Assembly (NCBI RefSeq): GCF_003352085.1
Contig: NZ_CP025805.1
Location: forward strand, 124,001-188,000
Origin: Sulfitobacter sp. SK012
Lineage (GTDB): Bacteria > Pseudomonadota > Alphaproteobacteria > Rhodobacterales > Rhodobacteraceae
DNA: 64,000 bases
Direction: 5' to 3'
The number at the start of each line of letters is the position of its first letter. Position 1 is the first letter of the stretch. Both the position numbers and the translations under genes were made by a program. Shown piece after piece: positions 47,389-56,469 of this stretch. Below the pieces are notes generated by a model. It was given only the letters and a program-made list of their open reading frames with translations. It was not told where the DNA came from and ran no database searches.

Positions 47389-48513
47389 ATGCGACGGTTA
47401 CGCTGCATTTTCTGGCTTGGTCTGAAAGAGATGATGAGCCTGCGTCGTGACTGGGTGATGATGGCACTGCTTGTTTGGTCATTCACATTGTCACCGGTCA
47501 TGGAGGCGACCGGGGTCGCGACCTCGGTCAACAACGCATCAATTGCGTTTGCAGACGAGGACAACTCACCGCTTTCACGCGCACTTGCTGCAGCCTTCTT
47601 TCCGCCGGAGTTCCAGCCCGTCGTCCAGATTCAGCCGGGTTCCGGTGCCACACAAATGGATGCAGGGCGGTACCTCTTTGTCATTGCCGTACCGCCCGGC
47701 TTCGAGAAGGACGTCCGCGCCACCCGCGCTCCGGAAATTCAGGTTATGATCGATGCGACAGCGATGGAACAGGCCGGGATTGGTGCAAGCTATATCACCG
47801 ACATTCTGGGTACTGAGATCCGCCGCTTTGCGATCGGGGCGAACCTTTTGGACCCGCCTGAGGTCGATATCATCCTGCACAGTGCCTTTAACCCGAACCG
47901 CGACACGGTGCGTTTCGCCGGCATCGTCGCTCTGATCGGCCAGATCATGTGGCTGACCACGATCCTAACAGGTGCCGCCATGATCAGGGAGCGCGAGCAC
48001 GGGACGATCGAGCACCTGCTCGCCATGCCACTTGCGCCCTTTGACATTGCAGCAGCCAAAATCTGGGCAAACGCCGTAGTGATCCTTGTGGCGGCTGGGC
48101 TGTCTCTGACATTTGTGCTGCAAGGCTTTTTGGGAATTAGTATCGCAGGATCGAAAGCCCTGTTCCTGCTTGGCACTGCACTTTTCCTTTTTACCTCTAC
48201 GGCGCTGGGGATATTTCTGGCAACGCTGGCGCGTTCCATGGCACAGTTTGCGCTGTTGGTGATGCTAATTGTCTTGCCGATGTTGATGTTGTCGGGAGGT
48301 GAAACACCGGTCGAAAGTCAGCCCGCCTGGCTGCAGGCGGGCACACTTATGCTTCCGTCACGCCACTACATGTCAGCCAGCCAGGCCATCGTCTTCAAGG
48401 GGGCCGGGATCGAAATCGTCTGGCCGGAATTTTTGTGGATGTTTCTGCTAGGGGCCGCCCTCTTGACGACAAGTCTGGTACTCTTCAGGCGATCAGTCGC
48501 GCAAGAGAGTTAA
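47389..48513 (+). CDS. ABC-2 type permease (YhhJ-like)
   Basis: This 374-residue protein has one N-terminal helix (WVMMALLVWSFTLSPVMEAT), a large periplasmic part (VNNASIAFADEDNSPLSRAL, IAVPPGFEKDVRATRAPEIQ), and five C-terminal helices including IVALIGQIMWLTTILTGAAM then IREREHGTIEHLLAMPL, the conserved ABC-2 cytoplasmic loop. It forms the second membrane half of the RbbA exporter. The start codon follows the RbbA stop directly. Confidence 0.92.
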   Translation: MRRLRCIFWLGLKEMMSLRRDWVMMALLVWSFTLSPVMEATGVATSVNNASIAFADEDNSPLSRALAAAFFPPEFQPVVQIQPGSGATQMDAGRYLFVIAVPPGFEKDVRATRAPEIQVMIDATAMEQAGIGASYITDILGTEIRRFAIGANLLDPPEVDIILHSAFNPNRDTVRFAGIVALIGQIMWLTTILTGAAMIREREHGTIEHLLAMPLAPFDIAAAKIWANAVVILVAAGLSLTFVLQGFLGISIAGSKALFLLGTALFLFTSTALGIFLATLARSMAQFALLVMLIVLPMLMLSGGETPVESQPAWLQAGTLMLPSRHYMSASQAIVFKGAGIEIVWPEFLWMFLLGAALLTTSLVLFRRSVAQES

Positions 48514-48738
48514 TGTAAGGGCTTGTTTGGATTGCCGCCTTTCAGGCTTTTGAGAATGACCGCTGTTGGGAAGTTGAGGTGTACCGTCGCGCCGCAATCG
48601 CGTCAGGCCGGTTTGTCCACAACTCGGTCATAAACCCTTCGGAAATTGCTTCTGTATCCTGTCACAGGCTTTGAGACAGGGTGGCCGTTTTGCTTAGCGA
48701 GAGTTTTCGGTTCACCGTAATCCCTGTCAGGATACAAG

Positions 48739-48900
48739 ATGAGAACGAAGACAGGGCCGAATTAATCGGCGGACAAACACGCTAAAAAAATCAAGCGTAA
48801 GCCACGGCGGCAATTCTCTGCAGAAGAGAAGATTCGGGTTGTTCCAGATGGCCTGCGCGGGGAGAGTTCGATTTCCAAGTCCTATCGTTCGCTGCAGGTA
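48739..48900 (+). pseudogene. IS3-family orfA remnant
   Basis: From the ATG at 48739 the frame reads MRTKTGPN, a TAA, SADKHAKKIKRKPRRQFSAE then EKIRVVPDGLRGESSISKSY. The KPRRQFSAEEKIRIVLDGLRGE pattern is the start of orfA in IS3-group elements. Nothing of orfB is present. Just upstream, TGTATCCTG at 48652 and CAGGATACA near 48729 are inverted copies that may be left from the element end. Confidence 0.7.
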
Positions 48901-49036
48901 CAATTTACTGATCTATACAACAATCCACAAGAGTTGTCTTGGTAGGAACTGGCGGGATTTGGATGTTGTGTGTTCACCTTAGCCGAGGAAGCCTCGAACC
49001 ATCTGCCAATCTGGTACGATATCCTTGTGTCAGATG

Positions 49037-49876
49037 CTACTTGCTAAATAGGACGGGCACTTTTTGGTCGCGCATCAATGCATGGGTGGTCGCCCCAACA
49101 ACAAAATCATAGGCACGTGAATGGCCAAAGGCCCCTGTCGCAATAAGGTCAGCACCCAATTCAAAAGCCTTTTTGTTAAGGACCTCAGCAATATTTAGAT
49201 CCAAGGGTTCGCGATGCTCTAGCGTTACTTTCAAATCGTGACGTGCGATCATCTCCACCACATCAATTGCAACCCCATCATTCAACGCGTCTTGCGAAGC
49301 TTTGCCAACACGCAATACAGTCAGATTTGCACCGGCATCGGCTAACCCCAACACATCATGTGCAGCGCGGGCAGCTTCTCTTGTGTCGCTCCATCCAAGA
49401 AGCAGGTTGGCACCAATCTCGGGGCCATCATAATCCTGTGGCACTACAATAACTGGGCGGCCACTTTCGCGGATCACCTGAATTTGTGCGTGCCTTTGAT
49501 CATATCTATCATTCTCTCTGTCTTCTTGTGCCATGATAACTAGGTCAGCTGCACGCGCGCATTCAACCATCCGCACGCTGGCAGAAACTGCCTCTGTACG
49601 GACCAACCGGAACTCACTGATAAAGTCCTCATTTTCTGTGTGTTTATCAAAGGCTTTTTTGATCGCTTCAGATTCACTTTTTTGGCTGGCATTGAATGTG
49701 GCGAATGCTGGATCGGGGATGTGCATCGCAATGCCTGGGTAGACGAGTAAAGCCTCGACTGTATGCAGCCCAATCAAATGAGCATTGTTCTTGCGTGCTA
49801 GTGGAACCGCCACTTTCAAAAGCGTTTCAGTGTTCTTGGTTGTAGTCAGACACAACAGTATTGTTTTCAGTTCCAT
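49037..49876 (-). CDS. Universal stress protein with two UspA domains
   Basis: In this 279-residue protein the N-terminal domain begins MELKTILLCLTTTKNTETLL and the C-terminal domain ends FELGADLIATGAFGHSRAYD then FVVGATTHALMRDQKVPVLF. The second domain keeps the GxFGHSRxxxFVxGxxT nucleotide loop. Size and layout match the tandem Usp at 37.8 kb. The FNR box at 49943 lies about 73 bp upstream. Before the IS256 insertion that box was shared with the polymer-forming-protein gene on the other side. Confidence 0.92.
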   Translation of the reverse strand: MELKTILLCLTTTKNTETLLKVAVPLARKNNAHLIGLHTVEALLVYPGIAMHIPDPAFATFNASQKSESEAIKKAFDKHTENEDFISEFRLVRTEAVSASVRMVECARAADLVIMAQEDRENDRYDQRHAQIQVIRESGRPVIVVPQDYDGPEIGANLLLGWSDTREAARAAHDVLGLADAGANLTVLRVGKASQDALNDGVAIDVVEMIARHDLKVTLEHREPLDLNIAEVLNKKAFELGADLIATGAFGHSRAYDFVVGATTHALMRDQKVPVLFSK

Positions 49877-49942
49877 TCCTACAATCCTGCTCCTGTATGA
49901 ATTGCCGTTACTTAAAACCTAGCATCATGCCAAAGGGCGCGA

Positions 49943-49956
49943 TTGACATCAGTCAA
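49943..49956. promoter_or_regulatory. FNR/FnrL box TTGACATCAGTCAA, formerly divergent
   Basis: Both half-sites carry one change (TTGAC, GTCAA), and the whole is a perfect palindrome apart from the centre. It lies 73 bp from the UspA start (minus). Removing the IS256 element and one target copy would place it about 63 bp from the ATG of the broken gene at 51415 (plus). Confidence 0.7.
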
Positions 49957-50007
49957 TCGGGCATTTGAGCCTTCGGATATTTCTAAGGGCAATTACAACC
50001 CATCCGA

Positions 50008-51394
50008 GAGTTATTGTCAAATCTGGTGTTTAAGGGTTTCTGGTCATGCGGCGATCTGGCTGTTTTCAGTGGCTTCAATTCCGTCTTTGAATGCGACGCC
50101 GGTGATGACTTTGGCGAGGTAGTCAAAGCCGCGTAGTTTCCTCCAGTTTTGCTCGGCGCATTGCCCCAGCTTGAACATCATGTGCAGCATGCCGTCGCGT
50201 GAGAGGCAGCCCTTTGATCGTTTGGTGCGATGACGGATCGTGGCAAAGGCGGATTCAATTGGATTACTGGTGCGGATGCTTTGCCAGTGTTGTGCTGGAA
50301 AGTCGAAGAATGCCATGAGTTCCTCGCGGTCCTTTTGCAGGCACAGCGTCGCCTTGGGGTATTTGGGTTCGTAGGTTTTGATGAACAAATCTAAGGCCTT
50401 GCCCGCATCATCTTTGGTCTCAGCCTGCCAGATGTTGTGGATCGCAGCTTTGGCCTTTGGCTGAGACAGCTTGGGCAAACAGTTGAGCACATTCATAGTT
50501 TTGTGTTGCCAACAGCGTTGATGACGGGTCTCAGGATAGACTTCATCTATGGCGGCCCAGAACCCCATGGCACCATCTCCAATAGCAAGTTTCGGGGCGT
50601 TCATTCCCCGGCTTTTGAGGCTGAGGAGAGCCTCGCGCCAGCTCTGCGTGGACTCGCGCACCCCGTCCTCAATAGCCAAGAACCGCTTCTTGCCACGGGC
50701 TGTTACCCCCACAATCACAAGGGCGCAGAGCTTGTCATCCTCGCCCCGAAGGCCGCTGTGGACACCGTCAGCCCAGATGTAGACCAAGGGCTCATCGTCC
50801 AACGCTGCCTTTCTCCACTCGCCGTATTCGTTGGCCCAATCGCGCTTGAGCCGTGAGACCGTATTTGCCGACAATCCCGCCGCATCAGGGCCCAGAAGAA
50901 CCTTGAGAGCCGAGCCCATTTCACCGCTGGAGATGCCCTTCAGATACAGCCATGGCAAGGCCGCTTCCAACGTTTTGGTTCTGCGCACGTACGGTGGCAC
51001 CAGGGCCGAATGGAATGTCACGGGCTGGCCGTTTTTTGAGCGAACCTTGGGAATGCGCACGTTCACGGGGCCGATGCCCGTTTGGAACGGGCGCTCGGGA
51101 TGATGCCCATTGCGCACAACAGTCGCATGACCGGCCTCAGTGCGCGCGGTGGTAAACTGAGACAGATAGCTTTCAAGCTCAGCTTCAACGGCTGTTGCGA
51201 TCAATTGCTGCGCTCCTGTTCTCAATAAATCCGTCAGCGCGTCCGTGATCCCGTCTCGACGCGAAAAATCAACAATGTTAGTCGTTTCCATGGTGGTGTA
51301 TCTCCTTCGGTTGGGCTGCTGTCTCGCAACAACAAATCAACCAGATACGCCGCCAACCTTCAAATCCCCCAAACACCAGATTCAGTCATAGCTC
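50008..51394. mobile_element. IS256-family insertion sequence with perfect 9-bp target duplication
   Basis: The ends are imperfect inverted repeats starting GAGTTATTGTCAAATCTGG on the left and, read inward, GAGCTATGACTGAATCTGG on the right. They are flanked by the direct repeat CCCATCCGA at 49999-50007 and 51395-51403. The element is 1387 bp. The intact duplication and intact transposase point to a recent insertion. It split a divergent promoter region. Confidence 0.92.
50044..51291 (-). CDS. IS256-family transposase
   Basis: This 415-residue, full-length, uninterrupted protein contains GHHPERPFQTGIGPVNVRIP, LYLKGISSGEMGSALKVLLG and YIWADGVHSGLRGEDDKLCA (first catalytic Asp), then LAIGDGAMGFWAAIDEVYPE followed by RHQRCWQHKTMNVLNCL, and the C-terminal TSNPIESAFATIRHRTKRSK with the catalytic Glu. 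All three acidic residues of the DDE triad are therefore visible. It is probably active, and the only apparently intact transposase of the window. Confidence 0.96.
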   Translation of the reverse strand: METTNIVDFSRRDGITDALTDLLRTGAQQLIATAVEAELESYLSQFTTARTEAGHATVVRNGHHPERPFQTGIGPVNVRIPKVRSKNGQPVTFHSALVPPYVRRTKTLEAALPWLYLKGISSGEMGSALKVLLGPDAAGLSANTVSRLKRDWANEYGEWRKAALDDEPLVYIWADGVHSGLRGEDDKLCALVIVGVTARGKKRFLAIEDGVRESTQSWREALLSLKSRGMNAPKLAIGDGAMGFWAAIDEVYPETRHQRCWQHKTMNVLNCLPKLSQPKAKAAIHNIWQAETKDDAGKALDLFIKTYEPKYPKATLCLQKDREELMAFFDFPAQHWQSIRTSNPIESAFATIRHRTKRSKGCLSRDGMLHMMFKLGQCAEQNWRKLRGFDYLAKVITGVAFKDGIEATENSQIAA

Positions 51395-51414
51395 CCCATC
51401 CGAGGAGCTTGTTC

Positions 51415-52542
51415 ATGATTAATCTCGAAAATGTACTGGCCGTCATTGTCACTCTCAGCCTTTCGACAGCAACTTTGGCTGACACTGTTCCGACTTAAAA
51501 CGGTGACGATACTTTTTTCGCCGGATCGCAGATTAACCAAGTGGTAGATACCGCCGGGGACACCTTCATGGCTGCCCGTTCGGTTAGGGCAAACGGAATC
51601 ACACAGGGCGATATGCATGTCTCCGGGTTGGACGTTTCGGTTAATACAAAAGTTGCCGAAGATCTTTATGCTCTGGGAGGGGCCGTAATAATCCGCGGTG
51701 GCGTTACTGAGGATCTGACCGCAGCGGGGTTTTCCCTGCGCACCGAAAGCAGCTCAATCACGCAAGGGAATGCGCGTTTGATGGGCAATTAGATAACGAT
51801 AGAGGGACCCGTCGAGGGCGCGTTGTCTGTCATGGGACGTGATGTCATCTTGAATGCTGCTATCAAAGGAGATGCCCGCACTTTGGCGCAAACGCTCTCG
51901 TTCGGTCCGGATGCAACTATTAGCGGCACACTGACATATAGCGTGCAAGAAAAGATGGTTGTTCCTGATCGGGTCGCCGCGGCCGAACGTGTGGTAATTA
52001 AAGACGTGTCGGGCGGGCGCATTTGGAAAGAGTGGGATAAGGCTGGAAAAGATATGCCCGCTTTGCCTTCCTTTATGTCCCTCATGTTTGGCTTTGCTAT
52101 TTCACTTCTCTTCTTTTTGGCACTGGGCGCTTTGATGTTGAGTTTCATGCCCAAACGCCTGTCAAAGATGCGGCGCAGTATTGCACAGGCACCTGGTCAA
52201 ACTCTTGTTCTTGGTCTGTCGATGTTGTTGGGCATGGTCCCAATTGTGGCACTCACCATTGTCGGCCTTCCCTTTGTACCTATCGTGGTTCTGACGATCC
52301 TAGTGGTCTGGACACTCGGATATGCGCTAGGTGTCTACAGCGTCGCGATGCGCCTTTGGTTAGGCTGGGGCGGAACAGCCGAGCCAAACAGTCTTATCCG
52401 CCTACTGATCTTGGCGACCGCGATCCTCTTTGCCGCATTGTTAAATTTCATCCCGTTCATGGGCTGGGTAGCCAACTACACACTTGTTTTGCTTGGCATA
52501 GGTGCAATGACCCGCGCTGTTTTTCAATCCATGCTCGGCAAT
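51415..52542 (+). pseudogene. Polymer-forming (bactofilin-like) membrane protein gene with two nonsense codons
   Basis: The ATG at 51415 opens a signal peptide (INLENVLAVIVTLSLSTATL then ADTVPT), followed by TAA at 51496. The frame continues NGDDTFFAGSQINQVVDTAG and a right-handed beta-helix-like repeat region (SVRANGITQGDMHVSGLDVS, VSVNTKVAEDLYALGGAVII), a TAG at 51790, then more repeats and four membrane helices such as LVLGLSMLLGMVPIVALTIV. The pattern is that of exported polymer-forming cytoskeletal/DUF8173-type proteins. The end is fused to a DUF2267 remnant by a deletion near 52543. The IS256 insertion 12 bp upstream has also removed its promoter. Confidence 0.75.
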
Positions 52543-52965
52543 CCAAGGTTTAGAAGTAATCGACCACAGTGTTCATTTGACCCACGAATGGATCAATGAG
52601 CTAACAGAGCGCCTTGGCTGGTCTTCAAAGCGAAGTACACTGTGCTTGTTGCGGATCACATTACGTCATGTGCGAGATCATCTTTTGGTGGATGAATTGG
52701 CCCAGTTGTCTGCGCGATTGCCACTCCTGATCCGCGGCTTCTTCTTTGTGGGTTAGGTGCCCAAGCACACACCAATTAAAGAACGCAATGTCCACGATTT
52801 TGTTCCGTCATCGCACATCAAATGGTTGAGACAGAGGAATTTCGGGGGCGCAACGATATCAAGTGCGTATTTGATCTGTTGAACAACCGCCTCAGCCGGG
52901 GTGAAGTTGAAGTTGTTCGCGCTACACTGCCCGCGACGATCCGTGATCTATGGCCAACACCCTAG
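52543..52965 (+). pseudogene. DUF2267 gene, second copy, broken
   Basis: The frame reads GLEVIDHSVHLTHEWINELT then ERLGWSSKRSTLCLLRITLR and AQLSARLPLLIRGFFFVG, followed by TAG where the intact copy at 36 kb has Trp. VPKHTPIKERNVHDFV follows, then a frameshift and EFRGRNDIKCVFDLLNNRLS to a TAG at 52963. The start codon is missing because the 5' end is joined to the preceding pseudogene. It is clearly paralogous to the gene at 36242. Confidence 0.85.
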
Positions 52966-53162
52966 AACCCAAGCAAACGCCATAGAGGAGCCTCTTCCCA
53001 TGGCCTTTGGACGTCACTTCGCACTTAGTGGAACCCGTTGGACTGCGTGGTTTTGGCAGCACGACAAAGCGTATCAATCACTTGTCCAAATGTGCGTCCC
53101 TTTCCCTTGTTTAGTCGCAAGCGGGTATATTGCTTAGCGTCCCTGCCAAGTGGGGCCGGTTT

Positions 53163-54314
53163 TTAGTGCTTTGACGTAGCTTTCTGCCAATCTCCTCTGA
53201 AACCATTTTGGTTCAGAAACCCTGTTAAATCTGCTAAAGTGATTACACCATTCAGATGGTGATCTGAAACAACCAAGAATTTGCGGTGTCCGGTCTGCGC
53301 AATCCTTTTCACAAGCTCTGAGACTGGTAGCTCTGGCGCAACCATGACGCTTTTGTCCAAGCCGACAAACACATCGCCAATGCGTGTAGTATCCCAGTTT
53401 TCACGGTCAATGCCCTATAAAATAGTCTGATTGATGTGCCCAAGAAGAATGCTTCCTTCGACTACTGGGACAAAACTAACACCGTAGACTACCAAGATTC
53501 GATTTGCGAATTCCAATAGAGTCATATCGGGTCCAACTGTGATTGGATATCGCTCCATCAGAGCGCTCACATCGTTGCCCTCAAATACCTTGCGAGCAAG
53601 TTGTGATGCGTAACTAGCGCGCGCTGCGATCAGAATAAACCCACCAATCATCAACTGCCAAATGCCTGCAAAGACTGCTCCTTGGAACAGCGCCATTACC
53701 CCAAGCACCATGAGGAGGTAGCCAAAAAATATTCCTGACCTCGCTACGATTTTGGTCGCTGCAAGCACATCCCCATTTCGGGACCACAGATATGCACGCA
53801 GCACCCGCCCACCATCCAGTGGAAAGGCCGGTACCAGGTTAAAGATTGCTAGCACCAAATTGACCAATCCCAGATAAGAGAACACTGCGACAAATACTTG
53901 AGAGCTAAATACCAGCCAAGCCGCTTGCGCGAACGTCCAAAATCCAAAGGCCATACAAAACGACATCACAGGACCCGCCAGGGCAATCCAAAACTCGTCA
54001 CCTGCTGACGATGGTTCTGCTTCGAGTTCAGCTATCCCGCCAAAGATGAACAATGTGATGCTATTGATTGTGACGCCTAGATGTCGCGCGACGATTGAAT
54101 GGGCTATTTCATGCAATAAAAGAGATGCAAACAATCCAAACATCCCAACCAAGGCCATTGATAGATATGCCATGGGTGATGCGTTAGGTAAGACCTCAGG
54201 GAAATATCCCTGCGACAGGCTCCATGTCACCAAAGACGCGATGATTAACCAACTTGGATCGACTTTGATGCCTATGCTGTTAAGGGAGAAAATTTTTACG
54301 GAATTTGAGAACAT
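53163..54314 (-). pseudogene. Site-2-type M50 metalloprotease with CBS domains, interrupted by TAG
   Basis: The first 299 residues (54314 to 53415) are open: a six-helix peptidase with zinc motif LLLHEIAHSIVARHLGVTIN and the second site NLVPAFPLDGGRVLRAYLWS. A CBS half follows (VSALMERYPITVGPDMTLLE). After GHINQTIL a TAG occurs, and the same frame continues GIDRENWDTTRIGDVFVGLD ... MVAPELPVSELVKRIAQTGH ... GVITLADLTGFLNQ, the second CBS half, to 53163. The peptidase part is complete, so a shortened but membrane-competent enzyme may still be made. Family members cleave within the membrane; CBS domains usually sense adenine nucleotides. An FNR box lies about 56 bp upstream. Confidence 0.82.
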
Positions 54315-54363
54315 TGGCAGCTCCGGATTTCTCCAGAAACTATCGTCAACTTGAAACTTTCAA

Positions 54364-54377
54364 TTGATATTGCTCAA
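54364..54377. promoter_or_regulatory. FNR/FnrL box TTGATATTGCTCAA
   Basis: The left half-site is perfect; the right half is CTCAA. It lies in the 72-bp space between the end of the VIT-type gene and the start of the M50 gene, centred about 56 bp before the latter. Confidence 0.66.
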
Positions 54378-54386
54378 ATGAACGCT

Positions 54387-55100
54387 TCAAGGATGGAAAA
54401 GGCCACCAACAAAATAAGCTAATAGTGCCGCTATGCCACCTATCAACAGTGTCTCGGTGCCGGAACGCCACCATTTGGCAAGCGACCAACGGCTTTTGGC
54501 GGCACCAATAATGAAGAAGGTGAAGAGGGTCGCCAGAATGGATGTGACAAATGCATTTTGAAGGCTCAACAAAAAAGGGATCAGAGGCACAGAACCGGCA
54601 AGCAAAAAGGCCGCGAATGTAGCAAGTGCTGCTCGCATCGGTTCAGGGTCATCGCGCGCCAACCCGTATTCATCAGTCAACATCAAGCCGATCCAATTTT
54701 CGCGACTTTGTGAAATTTCTTGAGTCGTTTGATGGAGTAATTCACCGGACAGGCCTCGCCTTTGCAAAATCTGCCGCAGCTCCTCAAATTCCCCTTCCGG
54801 GTGCTGCGCGATATGGCGTTCTTCAATCTGAATGATGCGCTTGCGGTCATCCAGCTCTGCCTTGGTGCCAGAGTAATTGCTTGCTGCCATCGAAAACCCA
54901 TCCGCCAAGATATTTGCCAGGCCAAGCGCCAAAATGATGTTATGAGGCAGACCTGCCCCCTCGACCCCGGCTACAATCGCAAAGGTTGTCACCGTACCGT
55001 CGATCCCGCCATAGATCATGTCTTTTAGCTTGCTGTGTCGGTGACCAGCTGACAGGAGGTCGGCGATTTCTTGGCGGCTGTGTCCGTGTTCAAATTTCAT
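54387..55100 (-). CDS. VIT1/CCC1 family iron/manganese transporter
   Basis: The start at 55100 (MKFEHGHSRQEIADLLSAGH) is preferred over a longer frame that would run through the FNR box. In this 237-residue protein, helix 1 contains KLKDMIYGGIDGTVTTFAIV, then AGLPHNIILALGLANILADG followed by FSMAASNYSGTKAE, the metal-binding family motif. A cytoplasmic helical domain rich in Glu/His (about 95-150) follows, then three helices. Such proteins move Fe2+ or Mn2+ out of the cytosol. It may limit free iron when oxygen changes (inference). Confidence 0.92.
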   Translation of the reverse strand: MKFEHGHSRQEIADLLSAGHRHSKLKDMIYGGIDGTVTTFAIVAGVEGAGLPHNIILALGLANILADGFSMAASNYSGTKAELDDRKRIIQIEERHIAQHPEGEFEELRQILQRRGLSGELLHQTTQEISQSRENWIGLMLTDEYGLARDDPEPMRAALATFAAFLLAGSVPLIPFLLSLQNAFVTSILATLFTFFIIGAAKSRWSLAKWWRSGTETLLIGGIAALLAYFVGGLFHP

Positions 55101-55134
55101 GGATGCACTATTGCTGCCACCTACTGTTCCATGA

Positions 55135-55148
55135 TTGAGGCAAATCAA
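55135..55148. promoter_or_regulatory. FNR/FnrL box TTGAGGCAAATCAA in a divergent promoter
   Basis: The right half-site is perfect; the left half is TTGAG. It is centred about 41 bp from both the VIT-type start (minus) and the CaCA start (plus), close to the -41.5 position usual for FNR activation. Confidence 0.62.
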
Positions 55149-55178
55149 CTGGCAGACGATCTTGTTTGCTAGATTGCA

Positions 55179-56219
55179 ATGATGGAGATTCCAGCCACAT
55201 CCTTGATCCAAAGCTTGGCTTTTTTCATGCTAAGCGCTGGATGTGTTTGGATTGCGGGGGCACGGCTGGCTTATTTGGCCGATACCTTGGCGGATCGATT
55301 CAAACTGGCCAAATCACTAGTTGGTCTGTTGCTCTTGTCATTGGCCACGTCATTGCCTGAGGTTGCCACAACATTGACCGCTGCCATCCAGCAATCACGT
55401 GATCTGGTGCTAAACAATCTGTTTGGCGGCATTGCATTACAGACTGCCGTTTTGGCGATGGCAGATTTTTGGGCGCGCGGTCCTATCACGAACTACCCCC
55501 GCAAAGCCAATCACGCACTTGAGGCGACACTGTTGGTGTTGCTGCTTGCTGTTACCTTGGTCATAGTCAATTTGGGTGAAACCTTAGTGGTTGCTGGTGT
55601 AGGTCTTGGCAGCGCCTATATTGCAGTAATTTATGTTGGCGCAATCTGGTTGTTGCGGCGTTATGATGACAGCAGCGATTGGGTGCCTGTTGATTTGCCC
55701 GACCCTGATTCTCTTGCCTTTCCGGCACCCACGGGGTTGGCGGAGACGGGAAATAGCAGTTTGATCTGGCAGGCAGTCGCGTCCTGCGTCGCCATATTGA
55801 CCTTTGGTTTGCTCTTGGTCTGGTTTGCCGATCGTATTGCCGACCAATCAGGCCTTGGCACGGGTTTTGTGGGCGTCACATTACTGGCCGCGGCTACATC
55901 ATTGCCGGAAATAAGCACAAGCATCGCTGCGGTACGTATCGGCGCCTACACGATGGCAATCTCGAACATCTTTGGCAGTAATCTGATCATGTTGGTGCTG
56001 GTTTTTCCCGCCGACATCCTATTCCGCAGCGGTCCCATTTTGCAGAACACATCACCCATGGTCAGCCTCGCCCTGGGGTTTGGGCTGATTGTTACAGCGA
56101 TTTATCTGATCGGCTTAATCGTGCGGCGCAAACCGCGCATCGGAGTATTCGGGTTGGATTCGATATTTGTTCTGATAACGTTTTTGGCCAGTCTTGCAGC
56201 ATACTATTATGTGCGTTGA
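55179..56219 (+). CDS. CaCA-family sodium/calcium-type exchanger
   Basis: This 346-residue protein has about ten helices. The two alpha-repeats are visible: SLATSLPEVATTLTAAIQQS near residue 52 and AAATSLPEISTSIAAVRIGA near residue 238, each with the acidic residue that binds the cation. A hydrophilic loop (DDSSDWVPVDLPDPDSLAF) separates the halves. Two adjacent ATGs (55179, 55182) are possible starts. It probably exchanges Na+ or H+ for Ca2+ or a similar cation and could use a sodium gradient built by the N-ATPase if that enzyme is sodium-coupled (inference). Confidence 0.9.
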   Translation: MMEIPATSLIQSLAFFMLSAGCVWIAGARLAYLADTLADRFKLAKSLVGLLLLSLATSLPEVATTLTAAIQQSRDLVLNNLFGGIALQTAVLAMADFWARGPITNYPRKANHALEATLLVLLLAVTLVIVNLGETLVVAGVGLGSAYIAVIYVGAIWLLRRYDDSSDWVPVDLPDPDSLAFPAPTGLAETGNSSLIWQAVASCVAILTFGLLLVWFADRIADQSGLGTGFVGVTLLAAATSLPEISTSIAAVRIGAYTMAISNIFGSNLIMLVLVFPADILFRSGPILQNTSPMVSLALGFGLIVTAIYLIGLIVRRKPRIGVFGLDSIFVLITFLASLAAYYYVR

Positions 56220-56469
56220 ATGCTCGGTCCAAAAACTTTTAACACCACCGGCACCACCAGAATGGGAAAGGCAAAACGGCCGATCAAGACCCTTTCGTCG
56301 ACCTCGATGGGCATGTGTGCAAAACATCCTACAGAGGTGGCCCAAAGATCCATGTCAGCTCCCCCTCAAAGGTCTTTTGCATATTCTTCTCGGAGAAACC
56401 TCCCAATTAGTAAAGCGGAGGACCACACTGGAACAGAACCGAAACTAAGGCCTCGAATTCAAAGCTTGA

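Noticed and set aside
48652..48738. TGTATCCTG / CAGGATACA inverted copies as a structured RNA
   Set aside because: They flank the start of an IS3 orfA remnant and are more simply explained as leftover element ends.
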